Made by a program: the position numbers and the translations under genes. From JANNRA01 sp031401035 (GTDB lineage: Bacteria > Desulfobacterota > Binatia > HRBIN30 > CADEER01): a DNA stretch of 30,436 bases. Below are positions 16,237-23,636 of the stretch, piece by piece (the first letter of the stretch is position 1; each line of letters starts with the position of its first letter). The stretch is taken from positions 1-30,436 of the forward strand of contig JANNRA010000048.1 of assembly GCA_031401035.1 (NCBI GenBank), written 5' to 3'. Below the pieces are notes generated by a model, which was not told the DNA's origin, searched no databases, and was given only the letters and a program-made list of their open reading frames with translations.

Positions 16237-17673
16237 ATGGACTACGAAGCGGTGATTGGCCTCGAGGTGCACGCCGAGTTGCGCACCGAGTCGAAGATCT
16301 TCTGCGGCTGCTCGGCGAAGTTCGGCGCGGCGCCGAACGAGCACACCTGCCCGCTGTGCCTCGGCCTGCCGGGGGTGCTGCCGGTGCTCAACCGCCGCGT
16401 CGTCGAGTACGCCATCACCGCCGGGCTGGCGACGCACTGCGCCATCGCTCCGATCAGCGTCTGGGCGCGCAAGAACTACTTCTACCCGGACCTGCCGAAG
16501 GGCTATCAGATCAGCCAGTACGAGCTGCCGATCTGCACCGGCGGACGCATCGACATCGAGGTCGACGGCGCGGCGCGCGCCATCCGCCTGACGCGCATCC
16601 ACATGGAAGAGGACACCGGCAAGAACATCCACGCCGGCGAGACCAGCCTGGTGGACTACAACCGCTGCGGCGTGCCGCTGCTGGAGATCGTCAGCGAGCC
16701 CGACATCCGTACCGCGGCCGAAGCCGGCGCCTACCTGCGCAAGCTGCGCCAGATCCTCCAATACCTCCAGGTATGCGACGGCAACATGGAAGAGGGCAGC
16801 TTCCGCTGCGACGCCAACATCTCGGTGCGGCCGCGCGGCAGCGAGACGCTCGGGACGCGCGCGGAAGTGAAGAACATGAACTCCTTCCGCGCCGTCGAGA
16901 AGGCGATCGAGCACGAGATCGCGCGCCAGGTGGACCGCGTGCGGCACGGCGAGCGCATCGTTCAGGAGACTCGCCTGTGGGACCCCGACCGCGAGGAGAC
17001 GCGTTCGATGCGCTCGAAGGAATCGGCGCACGACTACCGCTACTTCCCGGATCCCGACCTGCTGCCGCTGACCGTCTCGCGCGAGTGGGTGGCGGCGGTG
17101 CAGGCCGCCATGCCCGAACTGCCCGATGCGCGCCGCGCCCGCTTCGTCGCCGAGCACGGCCTGCCGCCCTACGACGCCGAGGTGCTGACGGCGCGCCAGG
17201 ACGTCGCCGACTACTTCGAGGCCGCCGTGCGCGCCCACCCGAACCCCAAGGGGCTGAGCAACTGGGTGATGGGCGACGTGCTGCGCCTGGTGCGCGAGCG
17301 CAAGCTCGACGAGGCGCTGGTCATCCGCGACTGGCCGGTCGCGCCGCAGCATCTCGCCGCCATGGTGGCGCTGATCGACGACGAGACGATCAGCGGCAAG
17401 ATCGCCAAGACCGTCTTCGAGCAGATGGTCGCCAGCGGCGACGCGCCCGCGGCGATCGTCGCCGCGCAGGGCCTGAGCCAGGTGACCGACAGCGGCGCCA
17501 TCGACGCCGCCATCGCCGCGGTGCTGGCCGCCAACGGCGACAAGGTCGCCGAGTACCGCGCCGGCAAGGACAAACTGTTCGGCTTCTTCGTCGGCCAGGT
17601 GATGCAGGCGACGCAGGGCAAGGCGAATCCCGCCAAGGTGAACGAGCTGCTCAAGACGCGGCTCGCCGGCTGA
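16237..17673 (+). CDS. gatB: Asp/Glu-tRNA amidotransferase subunit B
   Basis: This 478-residue kinase/amidase subunit begins YEAVIGLEVHAEL and holds the zinc-ligand cysteines in FCGCS and HTCPLCLG, then NYFYPDLPKGYQISQ, RIHMEEDTGK and SFRCDANISVRP, all GatB signatures. The last ~150 residues form the helical and YqeY-like tail that binds tRNA. ATG 16237 is 9 bases after GAAGG; GTG 16231 is in frame but too close. GatB activates Glu/Asp on the misacylated tRNA and accepts ammonia from GatA. Having GatCAB implies that GlnRS and/or AsnRS is missing in this organism. Confidence 0.96.
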   Translation: MDYEAVIGLEVHAELRTESKIFCGCSAKFGAAPNEHTCPLCLGLPGVLPVLNRRVVEYAITAGLATHCAIAPISVWARKNYFYPDLPKGYQISQYELPICTGGRIDIEVDGAARAIRLTRIHMEEDTGKNIHAGETSLVDYNRCGVPLLEIVSEPDIRTAAEAGAYLRKLRQILQYLQVCDGNMEEGSFRCDANISVRPRGSETLGTRAEVKNMNSFRAVEKAIEHEIARQVDRVRHGERIVQETRLWDPDREETRSMRSKESAHDYRYFPDPDLLPLTVSREWVAAVQAAMPELPDARRARFVAEHGLPPYDAEVLTARQDVADYFEAAVRAHPNPKGLSNWVMGDVLRLVRERKLDEALVIRDWPVAPQHLAAMVALIDDETISGKIAKTVFEQMVASGDAPAAIVAAQGLSQVTDSGAIDAAIAAVLAANGDKVAEYRAGKDKLFGFFVGQVMQATQGKANPAKVNELLKTRLAG

Positions 17674-17687
17674 CAGAGGAGCACGAC

Positions 17688-18620
17688 ATGGCACGCTTGT
17701 TTTCGGACATCACCCAGACCATCGGCCACACGCCGCTCGTCCGCCTCAACCGCGTCACCGCGGGCATCGGCGCGCAGGTGTACGCCAAGTGCGAGTTCTT
17801 CAACCCGCTGTCGAGCGTCAAGGACCGCATCGGCGTCAACATGATCGACGCCGGCGTCAAGGCCGGCCGCATCGAGGCGGACACGGTGATCGTCGAGCCG
17901 ACCAGCGGCAACACCGGCATCGCGCTGGCTTTCGTGTGTGCCGCGCGCGGCTACCGGCTGATCCTCACCATGCCCGACTCGATGAGCATGGAGCGCCGCA
18001 AGCTGCTGCACTTCCTCGGCGCCGAGCTGGTGCTGACGCCGGCCGCCGAGGGCATGACCGGCGCCATCCGCAAGGCCGAGGAGCTGGCCAGCAAGCTCCC
18101 CAAGGCCTTCATCCCGCAGCAGTTCGAGAACCCGGCCAACCCCGACATCCACCGCTGCACGACCGCCAGTGAACTGTGGGACGACACCGATGGCGCCATC
18201 GACATCCTGATCAGCGGCGTCGGCACCGGCGGCACCATCACCGGCGTCGCCGAGACCCTCAAGCAGCGCAAACCGTCCTTCCGCGCCGTCGCCGTCGAGC
18301 CGGCGAAGTCGCCGGTCCTCGCCGGCGGCCAGCCCGGCCGGCACGCCATCCAGGGCATCGGCGCCGGCTTCGTGCCGGCGATTCTCAACACCGGCATCAT
18401 CGACGAGATCCTCGCCGTCAGCGACGACGATGCCCTCGCCACCGCCCGCCGCGTCGGCCGTGAGGAGGGCATCCCCTGCGGCATCTCCAGCGGCGCCGCG
18501 GTGTGGGCGGCCCTGCAGGTCGGGGCGCGGCCCGAAAACGCCGGCAAGCTGATCGTCGCCATCCTCGCCAGTTCGGCCGAACGCTACCTCAGCACGGCGC
18601 TGGTCGAAGGCCTCGGCTGA
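17688..18620 (+). CDS. cysK: Cysteine synthase A (O-acetylserine sulfhydrylase)
   Basis: This 310-residue PLP enzyme shows the PLP lysine Lys45 in NPLSSVKDRIG, the phosphate/substrate loop PTSGNTGIALAF at 71-82 and GVGTGGTITG. The C-terminal region GISSGAAVWAAL is also typical. It joins O-acetylserine and sulfide to make cysteine. The start is set by AGAGGAG shortly before ATG 17688, 14 bases after the gatB stop, so it is the last gene of the gat operon. Cystathionine beta-synthase is a less likely alternative, since no CBS domain is present. Confidence 0.93.
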   Translation: MARLFSDITQTIGHTPLVRLNRVTAGIGAQVYAKCEFFNPLSSVKDRIGVNMIDAGVKAGRIEADTVIVEPTSGNTGIALAFVCAARGYRLILTMPDSMSMERRKLLHFLGAELVLTPAAEGMTGAIRKAEELASKLPKAFIPQQFENPANPDIHRCTTASELWDDTDGAIDILISGVGTGGTITGVAETLKQRKPSFRAVAVEPAKSPVLAGGQPGRHAIQGIGAGFVPAILNTGIIDEILAVSDDDALATARRVGREEGIPCGISSGAAVWAALQVGARPENAGKLIVAILASSAERYLSTALVEGLG

Positions 18621-18645
18621 CGGCTCTCGACTTTGCCCTTGATGC

Positions 18646-18703
18646 TTGACATTGCGTAGCGCGTTCAACGAAAGTGCCGGCCGCTGGGCCGGGTGAGGGG
18701 AAC
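18646..18703 (+). promoter_or_regulatory. Candidate promoter and leader hairpin of the propeller/dockerin gene
   Basis: A perfect TTGACA lies at 18646-18651 after the cysK stop. The matching -10 (around 18669-18675, GAAAGT) is poor. A small stem CCGGCC-GCTG-GGCCGG follows, then the ribosome-binding site GAGGGG just before ATG 18704. The -35 match is good; the promoter as a whole is weak evidence. Confidence 0.35.
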
Positions 18704-20725
18704 ATGAAAAAGGACGCGCTGCGCTTGCTCTTTGCCGCTCTGTCGGCGGCCCTGGTCCCGGCCCTGGCGGTCGGCCAGGAGCGCGTCATCTACCTCCTCA
18801 GCCAGACCGCCCGCGGCCAGTCGGCCGAGGGTCGCAGCGAGGGCCCGGCGGTCAACGCCAACGGCACCGCGGCGGCCTACAACTCCAACGCCCTCAATCT
18901 GGTCTCGCCACCGTTCCAGAACTTCCGCGGCCAGATCTACGCGCGCGTGCTGGCCGACGTGACGTCCGAGTTGGTCAGCAAGTCGCCCACCGGACAGGCC
19001 GGCAATCAGTCGAGCCAGTCTGGCGGCTTCGGGCCCGGCGTCAGCGCCGACGGCACGCTCGTCGCCTACTCCTCGCGCGCCACCAACCTGGTTCCGGCCG
19101 ACAGCAACGGCTTCGAGGACGTTTTCGTCACCGACCGCGAGTCGGGCGAGACGCAGCTCATCAGCCGCGGCGTCGGCGGCGAACCGGCCAACGGCGCCAG
19201 CACCTTCGCGCGCCTCAGCGGCGACGGGCGCTACGTCGTCTTCCAGTCCAACGCCAGCAACCTGATCGACGGCGACGACAACGGCACCACCGACATCTTC
19301 CTCGCCGACCGCGACGGCGGCGCCATCGTCCGCGTCAGCGTCGCCTCCGATGGCGCGGCGAGCAACGGCGCCAGCATCACCCCGGCGATCAGCGAGGACG
19401 GCCGCATGGTCGCCTTCGCCTCGCGCGCCACCAACTTCGTCGCGCCGGCGCCGAGCGGCGCCTTCGAGCAGATCTACGTGCACGACGTACCGACCGGCGC
19501 CACCGCGCTGGTCAGCCTGAGCAGCACCGGCCAGCCGGCCAACCGCATCAGTTTCCTGCCGGTGCTCACCGCCGACGGTAGCCAGGTCGCGTTCAAGTCG
19601 GAGGCCTTCAACCTGGTGCCGGACGACACCAACGGCGTCCCCGACGTGTTCGTGCGCGACCGCGTCGCCAACACCACCGTGCGCGTCTCGGTCGACAGCT
19701 TCGGCAACCAGGCCAACGGCCTCAGCGGCGGCCCCGGCATCAGCGCCAACGGCCGCTTCGTCAGCTTCGTCTCCTTCGCCTCGAACTTCGTCCCCGACGA
19801 CGGCAACGGCTTCAGCGACGTCTATGTGTACGACCGCTTCCCGCCGGGCCGCGAGCAGGGGCGCATCGAGCGCGTCACCGTGGCGCTGACCGACATGGGC
19901 GAGCCGAACGAGGGCGTCGCCGACTTCCCGGTCAGCGTCAGCGCCGACGGGCGCTGGATCGCCTTCGCCTCGGCGGCCTCGAACCTGGTGCCGAACGACG
20001 TCAACAACGACCTCGACGCCTTCCTCGCCTGCAACCCGTTTGACGAATACGAGTGCGCACCGCCGACGCCGACCCCGACGCCCGGCGACTTCCCCTGCGT
20101 CGGCGACTGTAACGGCGACGGCCAGGTGACCATCGACGACCTCATCCGCATGGTCAACATCGCCCTCGGCTTCCGCAGCGTCTGCGGCGGCGACGACGGG
20201 GTGGGCGCCTGCCTGGCCGGCGACGCCAACTGCGACTGCCAGATCACCATCGACGAGATCGTCCAGGCGGTGAACAACAACCTGCTCGGCTGCACCACCT
20301 TCGGCGCCTGCTCGCTGCAGGAACACCAGATGATCTGTTGCGGCGACGCGCCGACGCCGACCCCGACGCGCGAGGGCGCGACACCGACGCCGACGTCTGA
20401 CGGGCCCATTCCCAGCCGTACCCCCACGCCGGTCGCCACGGAGACGCCGACCAGCGGTCCGAGCGGGCCGTGCGTCGGCGACTGCAGCGGCGACGGCACC
20501 GTCACCATCGACGAGCTCATCCGCATGGTGAACATCGCCCTCGGCAGCCAGCCGCTGTGCGGCGGCGAGGGCGGCCTCGGCTGCCTGGCCGGCGACGCCA
20601 ACTGCGACTGCCAGATCACGGTCGACGACATCATCCGCGCGGTGAACAACAACCTGAACGGCTGCAGCGACTTCGGCGCGTGCCAGCCCCCCGAGCACGA
20701 GGCCATGTGCTGCCCCGTCCCGTAG
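18704..20725 (+). CDS. Secreted seven-blade beta-propeller protein with two dockerin-like modules
   Basis: This 673-residue secreted protein starts with a Lys-Lys signal peptide. Residues ~25-450 hold seven TolB/PD40-like repeats of the form ISADGRxVAFxSxASNLVP-DxNG-xDVFVxDR. A PTPTPTP linker leads to two copies of a dockerin-like double EF-hand module, at Cys465 (CVGDCNGDGQVTIDDLIRMV) and Cys590 (CVGDCSGDGTVTIDELIRMV). Each also has a second motif, AGDANCDCQITIDEI/AGDANCDCQITVDDI, and ends with NNNLxGC. A second Thr/Pro linker separates the modules. The two modules are close at DNA level, so they arose by recent duplication. Dockerins bind cohesins in cellulosomes; the next gene encodes a cohesin-like domain. 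No enzyme domain is visible. The cargo role of the propeller is unknown. Confidence 0.82.
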   Translation: MKKDALRLLFAALSAALVPALAVGQERVIYLLSQTARGQSAEGRSEGPAVNANGTAAAYNSNALNLVSPPFQNFRGQIYARVLADVTSELVSKSPTGQAGNQSSQSGGFGPGVSADGTLVAYSSRATNLVPADSNGFEDVFVTDRESGETQLISRGVGGEPANGASTFARLSGDGRYVVFQSNASNLIDGDDNGTTDIFLADRDGGAIVRVSVASDGAASNGASITPAISEDGRMVAFASRATNFVAPAPSGAFEQIYVHDVPTGATALVSLSSTGQPANRISFLPVLTADGSQVAFKSEAFNLVPDDTNGVPDVFVRDRVANTTVRVSVDSFGNQANGLSGGPGISANGRFVSFVSFASNFVPDDGNGFSDVYVYDRFPPGREQGRIERVTVALTDMGEPNEGVADFPVSVSADGRWIAFASAASNLVPNDVNNDLDAFLACNPFDEYECAPPTPTPTPGDFPCVGDCNGDGQVTIDDLIRMVNIALGFRSVCGGDDGVGACLAGDANCDCQITIDEIVQAVNNNLLGCTTFGACSLQEHQMICCGDAPTPTPTREGATPTPTSDGPIPSRTPTPVATETPTSGPSGPCVGDCSGDGTVTIDELIRMVNIALGSQPLCGGEGGLGCLAGDANCDCQITVDDIIRAVNNNLNGCSDFGACQPPEHEAMCCPVP

Positions 20726-20735
20726 GAGGACCGAC

Positions 20736-21650
20736 ATGATGCGAACCCGTACGGTGCTCGCCGCCGTCGCGGCGCTGTTGCTGTCCTCCATCCCCGCCCG
20801 CGCCGCGATCATCCTCTGCGGCACGATGGACGCCGTTCAGGGCGGCACCACGGTGGTCGAGATCTTTCTGCAGTTGGAAGGCGACGACGACCAGGTCGCC
20901 GGCATGCAGAACGACCTGACCTTCGATGCCGCCGCCTTCGCCATCGGCGACGACGACTGCGTCATCAACCCGGCGATCGGCCCCGACTCGGCGCTCGGCA
21001 AGACGCTGAACACCAACTACGCGCTCGAGAATCCGACGCGCGTCCGCAACCTGCTGGTGTCGCTCGACAACAGCGACCCGATCCCCTCCGGCCTGCTCTA
21101 CACCTGCACCTTCGACGTCAGCGCGGAAACCGCGGTCGGCAACTACACGCTGGCCAACATCAACGTCCGCGCCAGCGATCCGCAGGGCGCGGTGGTGCCG
21201 ACGGCGGCCAACGACTGCCAGATCACCGTGCGCGAGGCGCCGACGCCCACCCCGACGCCCGAGTGCGAGAACGACGCGGACTGCCCGCCGGGCGAGGTGT
21301 GCGTCGAAGGCTCGTGTGTCGTTGCGACGCCGACGGCGACGCCGATCGGCTTCTGCGACGATGAAGAGGACTGCCCCGAGGGGCAGGTGTGCGTCAACAA
21401 CCGCTGCGTCACGCCAACCCCGACGGCGACGCCGATCGGCTACTGCGAAGACGGCGAGGACTGCCCAGATGGGCAGGTGTGCGCCAACAACAGGTGCGTC
21501 ACGCCGACCCCGAAGAAGGGTGGCGGCGGTGGCGGGTGCAGCTGCGAGATCGATCCCGGCGCCGCGGCGGGCTGGCAGGCCGGCGACGTACTCGCCGTGT
21601 TGCTGCCCGCCCTGGTGTTGGCCCTGCGCTGGCGGCGCCGGGCCGGCTGA
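20736..21650 (+). CDS. Secreted cohesin-like protein with Cys-rich modules and MYXO-CTERM-like tail
   Basis: This 304-residue protein has a signal peptide (cut near IPARA). Residues ~24-168 resemble a cohesin domain: VVEIFLQLEGDDDQVAGMQN-DLTFDAAAF near the start, then GLLYTCTFDVSAETAVGNYTL and a final beta strand. Three Cys-rich modules of the form C-x5-DCP-G-VC-x4-C follow (starting Cys177, Cys207, Cys237), joined by Thr/Pro linkers. The tail is six glycines, CSC (Cys268, Cys270), a hydrophobic segment and RWRRRAG, like the MYXO-CTERM class of sorting signals, which are lipid-anchored after processing. GAGGA lies 5 bases before ATG 20736, and the gene starts 10 bases after the dockerin-like gene, so the two are co-transcribed. 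The cohesin call rests on pattern, not on a search. Confidence 0.78.
   Translation: MMRTRTVLAAVAALLLSSIPARAAIILCGTMDAVQGGTTVVEIFLQLEGDDDQVAGMQNDLTFDAAAFAIGDDDCVINPAIGPDSALGKTLNTNYALENPTRVRNLLVSLDNSDPIPSGLLYTCTFDVSAETAVGNYTLANINVRASDPQGAVVPTAANDCQITVREAPTPTPTPECENDADCPPGEVCVEGSCVVATPTATPIGFCDDEEDCPEGQVCVNNRCVTPTPTATPIGYCEDGEDCPDGQVCANNRCVTPTPKKGGGGGGCSCEIDPGAAAGWQAGDVLAVLLPALVLALRWRRRAG
21331..21510 (+). repeat. Two 90-bp tandem units encoding 30-residue Cys-rich modules
   Basis: Units 21331-21420 and 21421-21510 match over most positions and both begin CGACGGCGACGCCGATCGGC. Each encodes one linker plus one Cys-rich module of the cohesin-like protein. A third, more diverged module lies just upstream. 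Confidence 0.8.
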
Positions 21651-21653
21651 GGA

Positions 21654-21872
21654 TCAGGAGTTACGGTAGACGATCAGACCGTGGGTCGGATCGTACGGCG
21701 ATACCGCGACGGTGACGCGGTCGCCGGGGATGACCTTGATATGGTAGCGGCGCATGCGCCCGCTGATCTTGGCCGTGAACTGCATGCCCTTGTCGGACTC
21801 GATGCGGAACTGCCCGCCGGTCATGATCTCTTTCACGGTCCCCTCGATCTGAATCAGGTCATCTCTCGCCAC
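21654..21872 (-). CDS. infA: Translation initiation factor IF-1
   Basis: This 72-residue protein spans the whole IF-1 S1/OB-fold: DDLIQIEGTVKEIMTGGQFR, SGRMRRYHIKVIPGDRVTV and SPYDPTHGLIVYR. It binds the ribosomal A site in initiation. The start is GTG 21872 with GGAGGAG 6 bases upstream. It is convergent with the cohesin-like gene, with only 3 bases between the stops. It lies about 120 bases after hemB on the same strand and is not in a ribosomal protein cluster. Confidence 0.95.
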   Translation of the reverse strand: MARDDLIQIEGTVKEIMTGGQFRIESDKGMQFTAKISGRMRRYHIKVIPGDRVTVAVSPYDPTHGLIVYRNS

Positions 21873-21967
21873 GCAGTGCTCCTCCGGCCACGGACAGTTA
21901 TCTGCGAGGGACTACCACAGCCCCACGGACACGCATAGACCCTGGCGCAAGGCGGGCCCCCGCAGTG

Positions 21968-21988
21968 CCGGCCCCAGACGGGGGCCGG
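21968..21988 (-). terminator. Candidate terminator hairpin after hemB
   Basis: CCGGCCCC at 21968-21975 pairs perfectly with GGGGCCGG at 21981-21988 over a 5-base loop, 5 bases beyond the hemB stop on the minus strand. No U tract follows. It probably ends the tetrapyrrole operon before infA. Confidence 0.5.
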
Positions 21989-21993
21989 GGCGC

Positions 21994-22968
21994 TCACGCC
22001 CGCAGGAGACGCGCCGCGTCCTGCGCGAAGTAGGTCAGGATCATGTCCGCGCCGGCCCGGTGGATCGCGGTCAGCGTCTCGAGCATGATGCGCTCCTCGT
22101 CGAGCCAGCCGTTTGCCGCCGCCGCCTTGATCATCGCGTACTCGCCGCTCACCTGGTAGGCGGCGACCGGATAGCCGAAGGCTTCCTTCACGCGCCAGAT
22201 CAGGTCGAGGTAGGCCAACGCCGGCTTGACCATGACGATGTCGGCCCCCTCGTGGATGTCCATCTCCACTTCGCGCAGCGCCTCGAGCGCATTGGGCGGG
22301 TCCATCTGGTAGCCGCGCCGGTCGCCGAATTGCGGCGTCGATCCGGCCGCATCGCGAAACGGGCCGTAGAAGCCGGAGGCGAACTTGGCGGCGTAGGACA
22401 TGATCGGCACCTGGTCGAAGCCCTCCTCGTCGAGCGCCTCGCGGATGGCGTTGACGCGCCCGTCCATCATGTCCGACGGCGCCACCAGGTCGGCGCCGGC
22501 ACGGGCATGCGCCAGCGCCTCCTTGGCCAACAGGTCGAGCGTCGCGTCGTTGTCCACCTCGCCCTCGACGATGACGCCGCAGTGGCCATGGTCGGTGTAC
22601 TCGCACAGGCAGACGTCGGTGATCACGGTCAGCCCCGGCGCCGCCTTCTTGATGGCGCGAATGGCCTGCGGCACGACGCCATCGTCGCGGTAGGCCTGCG
22701 ATCCCGTAGCGTCCTTCTTGGCCGGAATGCCGAAGAGAATCACCGCCGGGATACCGAGGTCGGCGATCGCCTTGCACTGCTCCGCGGTCCGGTCCACCGA
22801 CAATTGCGAGACGCCCGGCATCGATGCGACCGGCTTCTCAACGCCCTTGCCGGGCACGACGAACAACGGCTGAATCAGTTGGTCGACGCTCAGGCGCGTC
22901 TCGCGCACCAGGCGGCGCAGGCTGTCAGTGCGCCTCAGGCGGCGCGGGCGATAAGCGGGGAATTCCAT
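21994..22968 (-). CDS. hemB: Delta-aminolevulinic acid dehydratase (porphobilinogen synthase)
   Basis: This 324-residue enzyme condenses two aminolevulinate molecules to porphobilinogen. The two Schiff-base lysines are Lys195 (SYAAKFASGFYGPFRDA) and Lys248 (DIVMVKPALAYLD). Cys120, Cys122 and Cys130 in DVCLCEYTDHGHCG are the zinc ligands, so this is the zinc-type enzyme rather than the Mg-only Asp-rich form. I start it at ATG 22968 because MEFPAYRPRRLRRT is the usual N-terminus; an in-frame ATG at 23004 adds 12 unlikely residues. It is the last tetrapyrrole gene of the operon, separated from the others by hicAB. Confidence 0.95.
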   Translation of the reverse strand: MEFPAYRPRRLRRTDSLRRLVRETRLSVDQLIQPLFVVPGKGVEKPVASMPGVSQLSVDRTAEQCKAIADLGIPAVILFGIPAKKDATGSQAYRDDGVVPQAIRAIKKAAPGLTVITDVCLCEYTDHGHCGVIVEGEVDNDATLDLLAKEALAHARAGADLVAPSDMMDGRVNAIREALDEEGFDQVPIMSYAAKFASGFYGPFRDAAGSTPQFGDRRGYQMDPPNALEALREVEMDIHEGADIVMVKPALAYLDLIWRVKEAFGYPVAAYQVSGEYAMIKAAAANGWLDEERIMLETLTAIHRAGADMILTYFAQDAARLLRA

Positions 22969-23080
22969 CGCCAAGGCAAACCACAGATGCCGGGCGATGG
23001 CCATCGTAGCCTGCGCTCCCAGACCAAGGCCCTCATGCGGGTGCTCAGATCGTTGCCCTCACGCCATCACCCGAGCCCGC

Positions 23081-23344
23081 TCACGCCGCCACCTCGACCG
23101 TCGCAAAGAAGTCGACGCGCCGCGGCGACCGGCGCGGCCGCACGACGTGATGTCGCGGCGCTGGCGGCCTCACTCCATCTTCGCGCATGCCGCGCAGATG
23201 CAGCGCGATTGCCTGCTCGATCCGTCTCAACGCACTGTCGATCGTCTTGCCGGTCGCCACACAACCCGGAAGATCGGGCACCGATGCTCCCCAGTCGCTG
23301 TCGGCGTCCTTGTTGATCCGCACCAGGTACTGCACGCTCCGCAT
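23081..23344 (-). CDS. hicB: HicB-family antitoxin
   Basis: This 87-residue protein has the HicB pseudo-RNase-H fold pattern: YLVRINKDADSDWGASVPDLPGC, where the strand-loop W-ASVPDLPGC is diagnostic, followed by ATGKTIDSALRRIEQAIALHL. The tail VEVAA is also usual. There is no added HTH or ribbon-helix-helix DNA-binding domain, so self-repression may need another factor. The ATG overlaps the hicA stop by one base (TGATG). It neutralises the HicA mRNA interferase. Confidence 0.88.
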   Translation of the reverse strand: MRSVQYLVRINKDADSDWGASVPDLPGCVATGKTIDSALRRIEQAIALHLRGMREDGVRPPAPRHHVVRPRRSPRRVDFFATVEVAA

Positions 23345-23538
23345 CAGCGCCTCCTCCGAAGACTTGCCTGCCGCAATACCGAAATCAGGGTACCGCTCGG
23401 CATATCATCGCCCGGGTGACCGCTCACGGTGACACGCCCCGGCTTCGACGCGTGCTTGAACTGACGGTGCCCCCCGCTCGACGGGATCTGAACCCATCCG
23501 TCCGCAGTCAACATTCGCATCACCTCTCTGACCTTCAT
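23344..23538 (-). CDS. hicA: HicA-family mRNA interferase toxin
   Basis: This 64-residue dsRBD-like toxin has the canonical layout: VREVMRMLTADGWVQIPSSG, catalytic His24 in GGHRQFKH, then HPGDDMPSGTLISVLRQASL. HicA cleaves mRNA and tmRNA during translation. Size is normal and all core residues are present, so it should be active. Toxin-first order with a one-base overlap to hicB is typical. The pair sits between cobA-hemD and hemB in the same orientation, about 100 bases from each, so it interrupts an otherwise tight metabolic operon. Confidence 0.88.
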   Translation of the reverse strand: MKVREVMRMLTADGWVQIPSSGGHRQFKHASKPGRVTVSGHPGDDMPSGTLISVLRQASLRRRR

Positions 23539-23636
23539 CGCTGCCGAGTAACAACCGGGCGCACTCGGTGCGACGCTGCAATCATTCCCTCCAATGAATC
23601 CGTGCCCGACTCAACCAGGCAGGCATCCAATTCCCT

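Noticed and set aside
18665..20824. A 719-residue open frame antisense to the propeller/dockerin gene
   Set aside because: Its regular Val/Asp/Ala repeats simply mirror the sense-strand repeats; the sense frame has signal peptide, ribosome-binding site and known motifs.
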